From positions 1 to 64,000 of the forward strand of contig JAOFXR010000003.1 of NCBI GenBank assembly GCA_028047635.1: a stretch of 64,000 nucleotides of DNA, given 5' to 3'. Under the pieces are notes generated by a model that searched no databases, had not been told where the DNA came from, and worked only from the letters and a program-made list of their open reading frames with translations. Every line of letters begins with the position of its first letter. The first letter of the stretch is position 1. Position numbers and translations under genes: made by a program. Source of the stretch: Verrucomicrobiales bacterium. GTDB lineage: Bacteria > Verrucomicrobiota > Verrucomicrobiia > Verrucomicrobiales > DEV007. This document shows, piece by piece, positions 26,346-35,297 of this stretch.

Positions 26346-28205
26346 ATGCGCTCTCTTCGCGGACTTTCATCCGGACTCCTCACTTTCATCGCTCTCTCAA
26401 CCCTACCTGTGCGAGGGGAGATCGACGATTGGATTACAAGGGACTGTGCCTCCGACGAAGTCGAGCTTCCGGAACCCGCTTCCGACACAACATTTCTCCG
26501 CCGCGTGTATTTCACGGCAATTGGCCGCGCTCCCACTTTGGCAGAGGCAAATCAATTCCTCAGCTCGACTGATCCCGGAAAGCGGGAGAGCCTCATCGAT
26601 TCGCTACTCAACTCCGAAGGCTATGCCAAACACTGGTTTCATTTCTGGGCCGACCTGCTTCGAATCTCAACGGACGTTGAAATCACGCGAAGCGGCATCA
26701 CGGGGCAGGCCTATTCACAGTGGCTAATCGACTCACTCGCAGACAATGTCCCCTACGACCAGCTCGTTCGAAACCTATTGAGCCGTCAGGGAAACATTTG
26801 GGAAGAAGAGAACGCGGGAGCCGTCGGATTTTTTCTCCGTGACTTCGGAATGCCACTCGAGAATTTTGGAGGCCTAATGCAAGTTTTTGCAGGAACCCGA
26901 ATGGAGTGCGCCCAATGCCACAACCATCCTTTCGACAAATGGACGCAAAGGGATTTCTACGAGATGGCAGCGTTCACCTACAATGTAAGAGGAAGCAAGT
27001 ATCCGGATATTTACACTCAGATCAAAGGTCCAGAGAAGCCATCCATCAATCAGCTGACGATCCCGATGCGATTCGGCACCGTTACGAAAAGAGATTGGCC
27101 CTTAAAACTCCCACACGACTATCAATACGACGATGCGAAACCATTCGCCGAGATCACCGCTCGCACCTCTTTTGGGGATTCCGTCAGGGTTCAGCCCGGC
27201 GAGCTCCCGATGGAGACCTTTGCCAACTGGCTGACCTCCTCTTCCAATCCCCGCTTCACCCGGGTCATCGTGAACCGTCTCTGGGAACAACTTTGGGGGG
27301 CGGCGCTGGTTCCTCCCCCTCTCGATGATCTTCGCGATGAGACTGCTGCTCACAATCCGGCTCTCGAGTCGGGTTTGATTCAGTTGATGAAAACCAATCA
27401 GTATGATCTGAAGCGCTTTCTCTCCTCCGTCATGAAATCGGACGCCTGGCAACGGAAAGCCCTGACAAGATCCTATTCGCCGGGAGAACGTGTTTACTTT
27501 GAGGCTCCTTTCCTGACACGACTCAGTGCGGAGCAGATATGGGATACCTTCGTCACTCTCGTCGTTGATGATCCTGAACGCCCCCATTTCCAGAGAAATG
27601 CAGACCGGATCAGCCGTCTCAATGACCTTAGAATTCGAGCCTCAAGATTTGACGGAAAGTCCGCCGAATCCGTTGCCACCTGGTTACGCACTTCTGAAGG
27701 GTACCATTTAGCCCGTCAAAAAGGACGTGCCCCTTCCCCGGAAGCAATCGCCCTGTTGGCTCGCCAGAAAAGCTCGATGAAAGCGCTGGATAAGACCCGG
27801 TCCGATAAGGTGGGTTCAAAAAAGGCTTTTCTGCAGTGGAAGTCATCCCACGCGAAGCTATACCGCGCGAGCGAAATCAGCTCACCGGCACCCCGGGGGC
27901 ACTTTCTCAGGACCTTCGGCCAGTCTGATCGGCAGAGTATTTCCAATGCTAATCGAGACGCCTCAGTCCCACAGTCACTCGCGATCTACAATGGTGAACT
28001 CACCGAAGGCGTTATGAATCCCTACTCAGCCCTATTGCGCGAAGCTCGCAACCATCCTAAAAAAGCTGCTCAAATCGACGTCCTTTTCCTCGGCATCCTG
28101 ACACGGGTCGCGACAGGGCGGGAGGCGAAGCTTGCTACCGAGGAATCGCTTGAAGATCTCATCGCAGCCCTGCTTACAACGAAAGAGTTTTTGTTTCTTC
28201 GTTAG
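26346..28205 (+). CDS. Secreted DUF1549/DUF1553 protein without a cytochrome domain
   Basis: A 619-residue protein with a signal peptide (ATG at 26346, cleavage near PVRGE). DUF1549 begins almost at once (TTFLRRVYFTAIGRAPTLAE) and has the family hallmark MECAQCHNHPFDKWTQRDFYEMAAFTY; DUF1553 follows (NPRFTRVIVNRLWEQLWG, then EQIWDTFVTLV). Compared with the other members in this window it lacks the N-terminal PSCyt or Ig-like part and has no DUF1501 partner. Its role is presumably extracellular, as in the other loci. It is transcribed divergently from the ceramidase-like gene with 183 bases between. Confidence 0.88.
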   Translation: MRSLRGLSSGLLTFIALSTLPVRGEIDDWITRDCASDEVELPEPASDTTFLRRVYFTAIGRAPTLAEANQFLSSTDPGKRESLIDSLLNSEGYAKHWFHFWADLLRISTDVEITRSGITGQAYSQWLIDSLADNVPYDQLVRNLLSRQGNIWEEENAGAVGFFLRDFGMPLENFGGLMQVFAGTRMECAQCHNHPFDKWTQRDFYEMAAFTYNVRGSKYPDIYTQIKGPEKPSINQLTIPMRFGTVTKRDWPLKLPHDYQYDDAKPFAEITARTSFGDSVRVQPGELPMETFANWLTSSSNPRFTRVIVNRLWEQLWGAALVPPPLDDLRDETAAHNPALESGLIQLMKTNQYDLKRFLSSVMKSDAWQRKALTRSYSPGERVYFEAPFLTRLSAEQIWDTFVTLVVDDPERPHFQRNADRISRLNDLRIRASRFDGKSAESVATWLRTSEGYHLARQKGRAPSPEAIALLARQKSSMKALDKTRSDKVGSKKAFLQWKSSHAKLYRASEISSPAPRGHFLRTFGQSDRQSISNANRDASVPQSLAIYNGELTEGVMNPYSALLREARNHPKKAAQIDVLFLGILTRVATGREAKLATEESLEDLIAALLTTKEFLFLR

Positions 28206-28282
28206 CCAGCCACTGACTCCACCGAACCCGCTTCCAACGCTTGCCGTCGCCCCGTTACTTGTCCTTCACGCTCCTAAAAACC

Positions 28283-29674
28283 CTACTCTTCTTCGAGCAT
28301 GATCTCCGGAAATCCCTCCGGCGGAGACGGCTGTGACGCGAGGAATTTCTCCACCCAGGCAATATTGTAGTCGCCTGACCGAAATGCGTTGTGCTTCATA
28401 ATCGAAGCCTGAAACGGAATTGTCGTCTTGATGCCTTTGATCACGAACTCATTGAGTGAACGAATCATACGGGCAATTGCAATCTCACGCGTTGCTCCGG
28501 TCACAATCAATTTGGCGATCATGGAGTCGTAATTCGGTGGCACCTCGTAGCCGCTGTAGACGTGTGTATCAACACGAACACCGCGACCGCCCGGTGCGTA
28601 GAACAAATTAATTTTTCCGGGGCTGGGGGCAAAATTGTTATAAGGATCCTCAGCATTGATGCGGCACTCAATTGAATGACCGCGAGGCTGACTGTATATC
28701 ACGTGATCTGAAAGCGCCTCACCTGCCGCAATCCGAATCTGCTCCTTGATGAGATCACAACCGCGAACTTCCTCCGTAATGGGATGCTCCACCTGGATAC
28801 GGGTGTTCATCTCCATAAAGTAGAAATTCTCGTTATCATCGACGAGATACTCAATCGTCCCGCAGTTCTCGTATCCGATATTCTTTACGAGTCGTTCAGA
28901 AGCCTCTGCCATGCGCTGACGCAAATCGTCGGTCAGAAGTAGAGAAGGCGTTTCCTCAATGATCTTCTGGTTACGACGCTGCATTGAGCAATCCCGCTCA
29001 CCGAGTTCTTTCACATTTCCATGACTGTCGGCAACAATCTGAAACTCTACGTGGTGAGGATTCTCAACGAGATGCTCGATGTAGACGTCGGGATTACCAA
29101 AACAAGCCTCTGCTTCCTGACGTGCCGCATGAAAAGCACTCACGAAACTCGCCTTATTCAGCGCAGGGCGCATTCCACGACCACCACCACCGGCGGTCGC
29201 TTTGATCATGACAGGATAACCGATCTCGTCAGCCGCTTTGATTGCTTCCTCCTCAGTATCAACAATTCCATCGGTTCCCGGTGTCACCGGAACCCCATAT
29301 TTGGTTGCCGTGGCGCGGGCCATGTTCTTGTCGCCCATCATCGTGATGATCTCGGCTGACGGCCCGATAAATTTCACATTGCAAGTCTCGCAGAGTTCAG
29401 CAAAACGGGGATTCTCAGAAAGAAATCCGTAACCGGGGTGGATCGCGTCGACATTAGCGATTTCAGCCGCAGACAGAATCGCTTCCATCTTCAAATAGGA
29501 GTCAGCACTCGCCGCTGGCCCAATGCAGATGGCATCGTCCGCCAAATGCACATGCATGGAGTCCGCATCCGCTTCCGAATAGATCGCAGTGGTTCGAACT
29601 CCGAGCTCTTTAGCGGCGCGAATGACACGGAGGGCAATTTCCCCCCGGTTGGCTACGAGAATATTTTTAAACAT
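28283..29674 (-). CDS. accC: Biotin carboxylase subunit of acetyl-CoA carboxylase
   Basis: A 463-residue cytosolic enzyme that carboxylates the biotin of AccB with ATP and bicarbonate, the first step of fatty-acid synthesis. The start [21 protein letters not shown] is standard. The ATP-grasp loop [12 protein letters not shown], the catalytic [18 protein letters not shown] stretch and ECRINAEDP are present. Length is slightly above the E. coli protein through a short C-terminal extension rich in proline and glutamate. It follows accB by 51 bases, the usual order. Confidence 0.97.
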   Translation of the reverse strand: MFKNILVANRGEIALRVIRAAKELGVRTTAIYSEADADSMHVHLADDAICIGPAASADSYLKMEAILSAAEIANVDAIHPGYGFLSENPRFAELCETCNVKFIGPSAEIITMMGDKNMARATATKYGVPVTPGTDGIVDTEEEAIKAADEIGYPVMIKATAGGGGRGMRPALNKASFVSAFHAARQEAEACFGNPDVYIEHLVENPHHVEFQIVADSHGNVKELGERDCSMQRRNQKIIEETPSLLLTDDLRQRMAEASERLVKNIGYENCGTIEYLVDDNENFYFMEMNTRIQVEHPITEEVRGCDLIKEQIRIAAGEALSDHVIYSQPRGHSIECRINAEDPYNNFAPSPGKINLFYAPGGRGVRVDTHVYSGYEVPPNYDSMIAKLIVTGATREIAIARMIRSLNEFVIKGIKTTIPFQASIMKHNAFRSGDYNIAWVEKFLASQPSPPEGFPEIMLEEE

Positions 29675-29725
29675 GACGTTTGGCTCCCGGTAAAGGGGGT
29701 TCTAATCAGCTTGCGGGCAGGCCGA

Positions 29726-30190
29726 CTAGGAAGTTTTGACACGGAAAAGCGCTTCGCCGTATTGAACGGCAGTTCCGCTGTCGACGAGGACCTCAACGAT
29801 CTCACCAGCAATCTCGGCTTGGATCTCGTTCATCACTTTCATCGCCTCAACGATACAGACGGGTGAATCAGCAGAAACCTTAGCTCCCACTTTTACAAAA
29901 TCATCTGAGTCTGGCGAAGGAGCCGCATAAAAAGTTCCGACCATGGGAGAAGTGATTTCCTCAACACCAGCGGGAAGTCCAGCGGGCTCTCCGGCAGCAG
30001 CAGGAGCAGGAGCAGCAGGAGCGGCATATTGAGGTGCTGGAGCACTGGCCATCAGTTGCTGAATAGCCTGCATGTCAACGTCCCCGCCCTTTTTCAATTC
30101 GAGCTTGGTTTCGTCCTGCTCAAGTTTGAACTGGGAAAGCCCATGTTCGTCCATGAGCTCTACAATTTTTTTAATTTCTTTGAAGTCCAA
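29726..30190 (-). CDS. accB: Biotin carboxyl carrier protein of acetyl-CoA carboxylase
   Basis: A 154-residue protein. The biotin-accepting lysine is K118 in VEAMKVMNEI, inside a C-terminal biotinyl domain (about residues 78-154). The N-terminal helical part MDFKEIKKIVELMDEHGLSQFK is typical of AccB, and an alanine/proline-rich linker (about residues 49-70) joins the two. It works with AccC, encoded directly downstream, and the carboxyltransferase subunits, which are not in this window. The upstream neighbour ends 117 bases before, enough for a separate promoter. Confidence 0.97.
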   Translation of the reverse strand: MDFKEIKKIVELMDEHGLSQFKLEQDETKLELKKGGDVDMQAIQQLMASAPAPQYAAPAAPAPAAAGEPAGLPAGVEEITSPMVGTFYAAPSPDSDDFVKVGAKVSADSPVCIVEAMKVMNEIQAEIAGEIVEVLVDSGTAVQYGEALFRVKTS

Positions 30191-30307
30191 TGCGATTCCC
30201 TCTCAGTTAAGTTTCAATTTCCGCTTAGCAATTTGTATTCTCACGTAAATAGTGAAAGGATGCCAGCGTTAAAATCAGCCCGATAGAATACGCATCTGTG
30301 CGTTTCG

Positions 30308-31486
30308 TCAAGTGCGAGCGTTGCTTATCCCCTCCAATACCGCTTCAATTTCTGAGTGAGTATTGTAGAAATGGGGACTGAAACGCAAATAGGGCACTCC
30401 GTCACGGTCATGACGAAAACTCAGCACGATGTTCTTTTCAAGCAGCACCGGGAAAAGCGACTCAATCCCTTTCGGATTATCCAGACTGGTAAATGAGGTA
30501 ATTCCCGAGGCATTGGGACCGCTTTGGGGACTGATGACTTTATAATTCATCGCCTCGAGCCCTTCACAAATGGCCGATTTCAGCTCGAGAAGGCGGGATT
30601 CAACTCTCGGGATCCCCAAATTAGTCAGCATATCGAGCGAGGCTTTCATCCCAACGAGTCCCTGAGAATTCAGCACCCCCGGCTCATAACGCCGGCCTCC
30701 CGGCTCAAATTCTACCGCATCCTGAGCGATGAAATTCGGTGACTTCACGTTCCAGGCGCCCAGAAGAGAGGGTTCCAGCTCTTCGAATCGATTTTTATCC
30801 ACATAGACGATTCCGGCCGTCATTGGCCCGAGCATCCACTTGTGGGAATCAGCACTTAGAAAATCGACATCTTTAGCGAGCGTTTCAAACGCACCACAGG
30901 TCTGAATCGCATCCAAACAAAACAGCGCTCCGTATTTGCGAGCCAGGGCACCGATCGCTTCCACGTCGAGTCTGAAGCCTGAAAGGAAATTGTTCGAAGC
31001 CAGCGCTAGCAACCGTGTGTTTGGCGTCATCGCCGCTTCCACCAACTCAGGAGTGATCGCGCCAATCTCAGTCGGCTGCAGATAGACTACTTTGACGCCC
31101 TTTCGCTCAAGAAACTTCCACGGATACACATTCGCCGGGTAATCATCGAGATAAGTAATGATTTCGTCCCCTTCGTTCCATGAGATTCCGTTGGCGACCA
31201 GGCTCAGTCCCAGACTCGTCGGACCAAGCAGGGCAATTTCATCCGGACTGCTTTGAATTAACCGGGCGGCTGAAACGCGCACTTCGTCCATGTCATCGAG
31301 AAGCACTTTCGAGTAGTCGAGCTCTCCCGTGGCCGAGGCGCGATTAAACTCGTCCATGGCACTAATCGCGACTTGCGGGATCGCCGTGACGGCGGCATGG
31401 GCCATGAAAATGCGATCACGACAGGCAGGAAAAGACTCCCGACGAAAGGCTTCGTCGGATTCGATACGGGAAATGAGATCTGACAT
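30308..31486 (-). CDS. Class V aminotransferase / cysteine-desulfurase-like PLP enzyme
   Basis: A 392-residue fold-type I pyridoxal-phosphate enzyme. The Schiff-base lysine is K216 in SADSHKWMLGP, the PLP-binding aspartate is D192 in LDAIQTCG, and GPTSLGLSLVANG (about 88-100) is the phosphate-binding stretch. The pattern GGRRYEPGVLN near the C-terminal domain is that of isopenicillin-N-epimerase-like and cysteine-desulfurase-like members of class V. There is no conserved active-site cysteine loop that would prove a desulfurase, so the substrate stays open. It starts 6 bases after the stop of the upstream RelE-like gene, indicating an operon. Confidence 0.88.
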   Translation of the reverse strand: MSDLISRIESDEAFRRESFPACRDRIFMAHAAVTAIPQVAISAMDEFNRASATGELDYSKVLLDDMDEVRVSAARLIQSSPDEIALLGPTSLGLSLVANGISWNEGDEIITYLDDYPANVYPWKFLERKGVKVVYLQPTEIGAITPELVEAAMTPNTRLLALASNNFLSGFRLDVEAIGALARKYGALFCLDAIQTCGAFETLAKDVDFLSADSHKWMLGPMTAGIVYVDKNRFEELEPSLLGAWNVKSPNFIAQDAVEFEPGGRRYEPGVLNSQGLVGMKASLDMLTNLGIPRVESRLLELKSAICEGLEAMNYKVISPQSGPNASGITSFTSLDNPKGIESLFPVLLEKNIVLSFRHDRDGVPYLRFSPHFYNTHSEIEAVLEGISNART

Positions 31487-31492
31487 GACAAA

Positions 31493-31873
31493 CTAGACGC
31501 GTCGAGCGCGCTCACCTTCCTTAATCAGTTCCCAGAATTGCTTCGATCCGGCGAGCACTTCGTCGTCCTCGACCGGCAGATTGGCACGGTAGAGAAAATC
31601 CTGAAACGTGTTTTTGCTCAAGACCCGATGCACAATCACTGACTGATGATCGTCAGAAATTTCAAAGTAGATTCGGACATCGCTCGCACGATAGCGATAG
31701 AGACTTTTCCCATCCCGCTGAATCTCTCCAAACGGAGCGTCGGCAGGTCTATCCTCTATCCCCTCAAGGTCTTTGGGACGTACTTGGAATTCACTCAAGA
31801 CCTCAAGCTGCTCAAGTGTGGGTAGCTGAGAGATTTCGGCGGCACTGATTTCGTTGAAAATTACCTGGAACAC
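31493..31873 (-). CDS. Small RelE/ParE-superfamily-like protein
   Basis: A 126-residue protein starting at a GTG. The central part FGEIQRDGKSLYRYRASDVRIYFEISDD followed by VIVHRVLSKN has the strand pattern of the RelE/ParE toxin fold: basic/aromatic YRYR, then RIYFEI, then the HRVLSK strand. It has extensions on both sides and no antitoxin gene beside it, so it is probably a domesticated relative and not a classical toxin. It is the first gene of an operon with the class V aminotransferase, 6 bases apart. The function is unknown. Confidence 0.6.
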   Translation of the reverse strand: MFQVIFNEISAAEISQLPTLEQLEVLSEFQVRPKDLEGIEDRPADAPFGEIQRDGKSLYRYRASDVRIYFEISDDHQSVIVHRVLSKNTFQDFLYRANLPVEDDEVLAGSKQFWELIKEGERARRV

Positions 31874-32015
31874 CCGCCAATGTTCCCCCGAACCGGCATG
31901 GGAGCGAGTGGAAATCTTAATAAAGGTAGGCTTCTATCGCCGAGAGAAGGACGGAGACTCCCTCCATCGGAGCACCGGGCGCGCCAGCCCCCCCTCCAAA
32001 ACGCTCAGGCAAATC

Positions 32016-32072
32016 GCGGAATGAGTTTCATTCCGCTACCTTTCTGAAACGGGTGGTGCAAGCTTGTTTCAG
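32016..32072. repeat. Pair of adjacent palindromes
   Basis: GCGGAATGA at 32016-32024 pairs perfectly with TCATTCCGC at 32028-32036 across a 3-base loop. Seven bases further on, CTGAAAC (32044) pairs with GTTTCAG (ending 32072). The pair lies in the 280-base gap upstream of the small CxxC protein. No T-run follows, so REP-like repeats are more likely than a terminator. Confidence 0.55.
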
Positions 32073-32153
32073 TTCCCTTAAATAGACACAATCGAAGAAT
32101 GAAATGGTTCACGTCAAAACAAACGAAGTCGATTCGTTAACCCACCAGTGACA

Positions 32154-32339
32154 ATGACCCCCAACTCATTCGCTCCCGATCGGACAAGCAAACTTACTCG
32201 ATGCGCGATCTGCGATCTCTCAGACACACAGGAAGGGATCATCGAAGAAAGCGACCCTCCCGGTCTCAACAAAAAGGTTTCCCGTGAAGACGAACGCCGA
32301 CTGGTCATGGCGATCATCAAAGCCCAAGTAATGGAGTAA
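32154..32339 (+). CDS. Small hypothetical protein with a CxxC motif
   Basis: A 61-residue reading frame from the ATG at 32154 (a GTG two codons upstream is possible). It has LTRCAICDLSDTQEGI, a single CxxC that could bind a metal only with another partner, and then an acidic and basic C-terminal helix (VSREDERRLVMAIIKAQVME). I do not recognise a family. The overlapping antisense frame has no sensible features, so this strand is the better choice. It ends 22 bases before the stop of the convergent zinc-ribbon gene. Confidence 0.45.
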   Translation: MTPNSFAPDRTSKLTRCAICDLSDTQEGIIEESDPPGLNKKVSREDERRLVMAIIKAQVME

Positions 32340-32360
32340 CATCCTTCGCTTCCGTATCGC

Positions 32361-32642
32361 TCAACAGCCCGTCACGAAACCAACGAACACCAGCAACATC
32401 AAAACGGCGACAGCCCACCAGAATTTCTCTTTCGTGGTCTTTCGTCGTTGTCCTGATCCGAACTCTGTTTCGATAAACTCGTCGTAGTCGAAATCATCAT
32501 CCCCATCGACGCCGATCCCGTCGTAAATCTCAGATCTCAGCCATCGACCCTCCCCTTTCCGCGCGCCGCAAGCGTGACACCCTTGCGCGTTCGGAGAAAC
32601 ACCAGCGTCACATTGAGGACATTTAAAATCGGCGGCGTTCAT
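32361..32642 (-). CDS. Zinc-ribbon protein with C-terminal membrane anchor
   Basis: A 93-residue protein. The N-terminal CPQCDAGVSPNAQGCHACG is a four-cysteine zinc ribbon. An acidic middle (GVDGDDDFDYDEFIETEF) follows, then a basic patch and a single membrane helix near the C-terminus (FWWAVAVLMLLVFVGFVTG). It is therefore a tail-anchored inner-membrane protein with its ribbon in the cytoplasm. Its function is unknown; it is convergent with the small CxxC gene and lies downstream of ilvC and its terminator. Confidence 0.75.
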   Translation of the reverse strand: MNAADFKCPQCDAGVSPNAQGCHACGARKGEGRWLRSEIYDGIGVDGDDDFDYDEFIETEFGSGQRRKTTKEKFWWAVAVLMLLVFVGFVTGC

Positions 32643-32725
32643 TGCAGAGTTCTTTATCCTTACCTTTTTCTCTATCGCTCTCCCCTTCCAGCAAAAAAAT
32701 CCGCCTTCACCTGGGACGAGCCCAC

Positions 32726-32757
32726 AAAAAAAGCCGGAGCATCTCTGCCCCGGCTTC
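32726..32757 (-). terminator. Intrinsic terminator downstream of ilvC
   Basis: Read on the minus strand, GAAGCCGGGGC and GCTCCGGCTT form a GC-rich hairpin followed by a run of seven T (complement of 32726-32732). It sits about 30 bases beyond the ilvC stop codon. Confidence 0.85.
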
Positions 32758-32785
32758 TTTGAAATTTAATCTAACGAATTAGACC

Positions 32786-33814
32786 TTAGCTGTAGGAAGC
32801 CTGTGAACCTTTGATGTCACGCTTCTTGAGCCAAGGCATGAGGTTACGGAGACGCTTACCGACTTTCTCGATCTGGTGCTGCTCGCCTTCTTTACGAAGC
32901 ACTTTGAAGTTTTTACCACCTTCGTCGGACTCTTTGATCCACTCTTTAGCGAATTTGCCGGACTGGATGTTTTTGAGAGCACGCTCCATTTTCTTCTTCA
33001 CCGAACCATCGATAATCGTTGGGCCCGTTCTCACATCACCCCACTCAGCGGTGTCGGAGATAGAGAAACGCATTCCGCTAATACCGGACTCGTTGATGAG
33101 GTCGACCGTAAGCTTAAGCTCATGGAGACACTCGAAGTAAGCCATCTCAGGCTGGTATCCCGCTTCAACGAGAACCTCGAATCCTGCTGTGATGAGCTGG
33201 CTGACGCCACCGCAAAGAACGGTCTGCTCACCGAAAAGGTCGGTCTCAGTCTCTTCTGTAAAAGTCGTCTCGAAAACACCGGCACGTGTGCCACCGATTC
33301 CCTTGGCCCATGCGAGAGCGATCTTCTTCGCCTGACGATCAACATTCTGGTGAATCGCGATGAGAGAAGGAACTCCTTTGCCCTCGACGAACTCACGACG
33401 AACGATGTGTCCAGGTCCCTTAGGAGCAACCATGATGACGTTGACGTTGGGATCCACTTCGATGGTTTTGAAGTGAACTGCGAAACCGTGTGAGAAAAGA
33501 AGCGTCTTCCCTTTTTCAAGGTGAGGAGCGATGTCCTTGTTGTAAATCGCAGCGATCTTCGTGTCAGGAGTCGCGATGAAAATCACGTCGGCTGCTTGAA
33601 CGGCATCGGCGGTGTCCATGACCTTGAAGCCATACTCCTCAGCCACAGCGCGTGACTTACTTTTAGCGTAAAGGCCGATGACGACCTTCACTCCACTGTC
33701 TTTCAGGTTCAGGGCGTGTGCGTGTCCCTGTGATCCGAAACCGATCACGGCACAGGTTTTGCCTTTAAGCACTGCCAAGTCCGCGTCTTTGTCTGTATAG
33801 ATTTTTGCTGCCAT
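32786..33814 (-). CDS. ilvC: Ketol-acid reductoisomerase (class I)
   Basis: A 342-residue cytosolic enzyme of branched-chain amino-acid synthesis; it rearranges and reduces acetolactate or acetohydroxybutyrate with NADPH and magnesium. The ATG at 33812-33814 gives [20 protein letters not shown]; an upstream TTG would add twelve residues. The Rossmann loop is [17 protein letters not shown]. Conserved catalytic stretches are [25 protein letters not shown] with metal ligands, [21 protein letters not shown] and [11 protein letters not shown]. It is monocistronic by the terminator downstream and divergent from the aldo/keto reductase. Confidence 0.97.
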   Translation of the reverse strand: MAAKIYTDKDADLAVLKGKTCAVIGFGSQGHAHALNLKDSGVKVVIGLYAKSKSRAVAEEYGFKVMDTADAVQAADVIFIATPDTKIAAIYNKDIAPHLEKGKTLLFSHGFAVHFKTIEVDPNVNVIMVAPKGPGHIVRREFVEGKGVPSLIAIHQNVDRQAKKIALAWAKGIGGTRAGVFETTFTEETETDLFGEQTVLCGGVSQLITAGFEVLVEAGYQPEMAYFECLHELKLTVDLINESGISGMRFSISDTAEWGDVRTGPTIIDGSVKKKMERALKNIQSGKFAKEWIKESDEGGKNFKVLRKEGEQHQIEKVGKRLRNLMPWLKKRDIKGSQASYS

Positions 33815-33979
33815 ATCTGCGATTTTGTAAGGCGCGTAGGTTCCGCTCAAACAGGAGAATGGTCAACTTGTATTGTAAGCGGTACTTAAGGGGACTGTTT
33901 GCTACGCCGACCCAGAGGTAAAAGGCACTCCCGCTTTTCTGCTTCTTGACGGTGGGGCATCTCTTCGCGATTGTCCGGC

Positions 33980-35098
33980 ATGAAACTTACAAAGACCGCA
34001 TTTGGATCATGGAGTGGCGGCCGCTTCATGCACTTTGGGCAGCGCATCGAAGAAGACCGCTGGATCAAACTCGCACGCCAGGCATACGACGAGGGCGTTC
34101 GCACCTTCCTCACCTCGGACGTCTATGGAATCGGACAGGGTGATGAACTCCTCGGAAAAGCCCTCGAAGGCATTGATCGCGATGATTACTGCCTTGTCGC
34201 GATGATCGGTCACGACATCTATGACGGACAGCGCGCCGGTGCCAAAGGCTACGCCCGCTTCACCCACCCGGACCTCCGTGGACCCGACGGCTACGAAGAA
34301 TATCTTGAGCGCGCCACAAAGAAATGTGCCGAGCGTTGCGGAACCGATCATTTTGACATCGTCATGCTGCACAACCCCGACTCAATCGGCTACTCCAGCC
34401 CTGACGTCTGGAAAGCGATGGGAACACTTCGCGAAAAAGGTCTCGCGACAGACACCGGCATCGCTCCCGGCCCGGCAAACGGCTTTGCGATCGACATGGC
34501 CTACTGCATGGAAAATTTCCACGAAGAGATCGACGCAGCGATGATCATTCTCAATCCGATGGAGCCGTGGCCCGGTCGCTATGTCCTTCCCATCGCGCAG
34601 GAATTCGACATCGATATTCTCGCTCGCGTCGTTGATTTTGGTGGAATCTTTCACGACGACGTCAAGCCGGGTCACTTTTTCAAAGACGGCGATCATCGCA
34701 CCTATCGTGCCGAAGGATGGATCGACCACGGCAATGAGAAGCTCGAGAAAATGCGCCCGATTGCCGAGAAACACGGGCTCACGATGCTGCAGCTGGCTTG
34801 TGCCTGGGACCTCAGTCAGGCTCCCGTCAAATCCGTCGGCCCGACCTTTGTTCAGGAAGCCGGAGACGATGCTCGCCTTATCGAAGACAAGATCAGCGAA
34901 TTCGCCGCTCTTCCCGACGTTACTCTTTCCGCCGAGGAAATTGAAACGATCCGCGTCATGGGAGACAACGAAGGTTGCATGGTTCTCAAAGGAGCGAGCA
35001 CGCGACACGAGGGTATCGAGCCTCAGCCCGATCACTGGCCGATGCGTCCCGAACTCGAGCCAGCCGCAAAGAAGTGGAATCTCGATTCTGCTTGGTAG
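33980..35098 (+). CDS. Aldo/keto reductase family protein
   Basis: A 372-residue cytosolic protein; the ATG at 33980 is used. It has the barrel landmarks of the family: LTSDVYGIGQGDELLGKALEG with the D and Y of the catalytic set, FDIVMLHNPD, and the C-terminal NADPH-binding region KSVGPTFVQEAG. Members reduce aldehydes or sugars with NADPH. It resembles the AKR-like oxidoreductases with longer C-terminal ends. The gene stands alone; the DNA after it holds a REP-type pair. The substrate cannot be inferred. Confidence 0.88.
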   Translation: MKLTKTAFGSWSGGRFMHFGQRIEEDRWIKLARQAYDEGVRTFLTSDVYGIGQGDELLGKALEGIDRDDYCLVAMIGHDIYDGQRAGAKGYARFTHPDLRGPDGYEEYLERATKKCAERCGTDHFDIVMLHNPDSIGYSSPDVWKAMGTLREKGLATDTGIAPGPANGFAIDMAYCMENFHEEIDAAMIILNPMEPWPGRYVLPIAQEFDIDILARVVDFGGIFHDDVKPGHFFKDGDHRTYRAEGWIDHGNEKLEKMRPIAEKHGLTMLQLACAWDLSQAPVKSVGPTFVQEAGDDARLIEDKISEFAALPDVTLSAEEIETIRVMGDNEGCMVLKGASTRHEGIEPQPDHWPMRPELEPAAKKWNLDSAW

Positions 35099-35114
35099 AG
35101 CTGTTAGGCTCCGC

Positions 35115-35202
35115 AAACGACAGGAATGTCGTTTCTCCACAAGGTTCAATCCCGGACGTCCGGGAAGAGTCAAAACACGGAGCAACCACATTCCTGCGGT
35201 TG
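35115..35202. repeat. REP pair in inverted orientation (BIME-like), GGAG type
   Basis: AAACGACAGGAATGTCGTTT followed by CTCC (35115-35138) is a hairpin that, read on the minus strand, is GGAG plus AAACGACATTCCTGTCGTTT. GGAG plus CAACCACATTCCTGCGGTTG (35179-35202) is the same element on the plus strand with different arms that still pair (CAACC/GGTTG against AAACGACA/TGTCGTTT) and the same central ACATTCCTG. Between the two lies the palindrome CCGGACGTCCGG (35152-35163). This is the layout of REP doublets handled by RAYT-type transposases. Confidence 0.75.
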
Positions 35203-35297
35203 AGCATCGGCCTGCCTGCCCAGGATCTAAGCGAGCTTACTTTTCAATCGTCCTGAAAAATTCTCTCACCCGACGCTCGCTCCTGCCGCAAGCCTAA

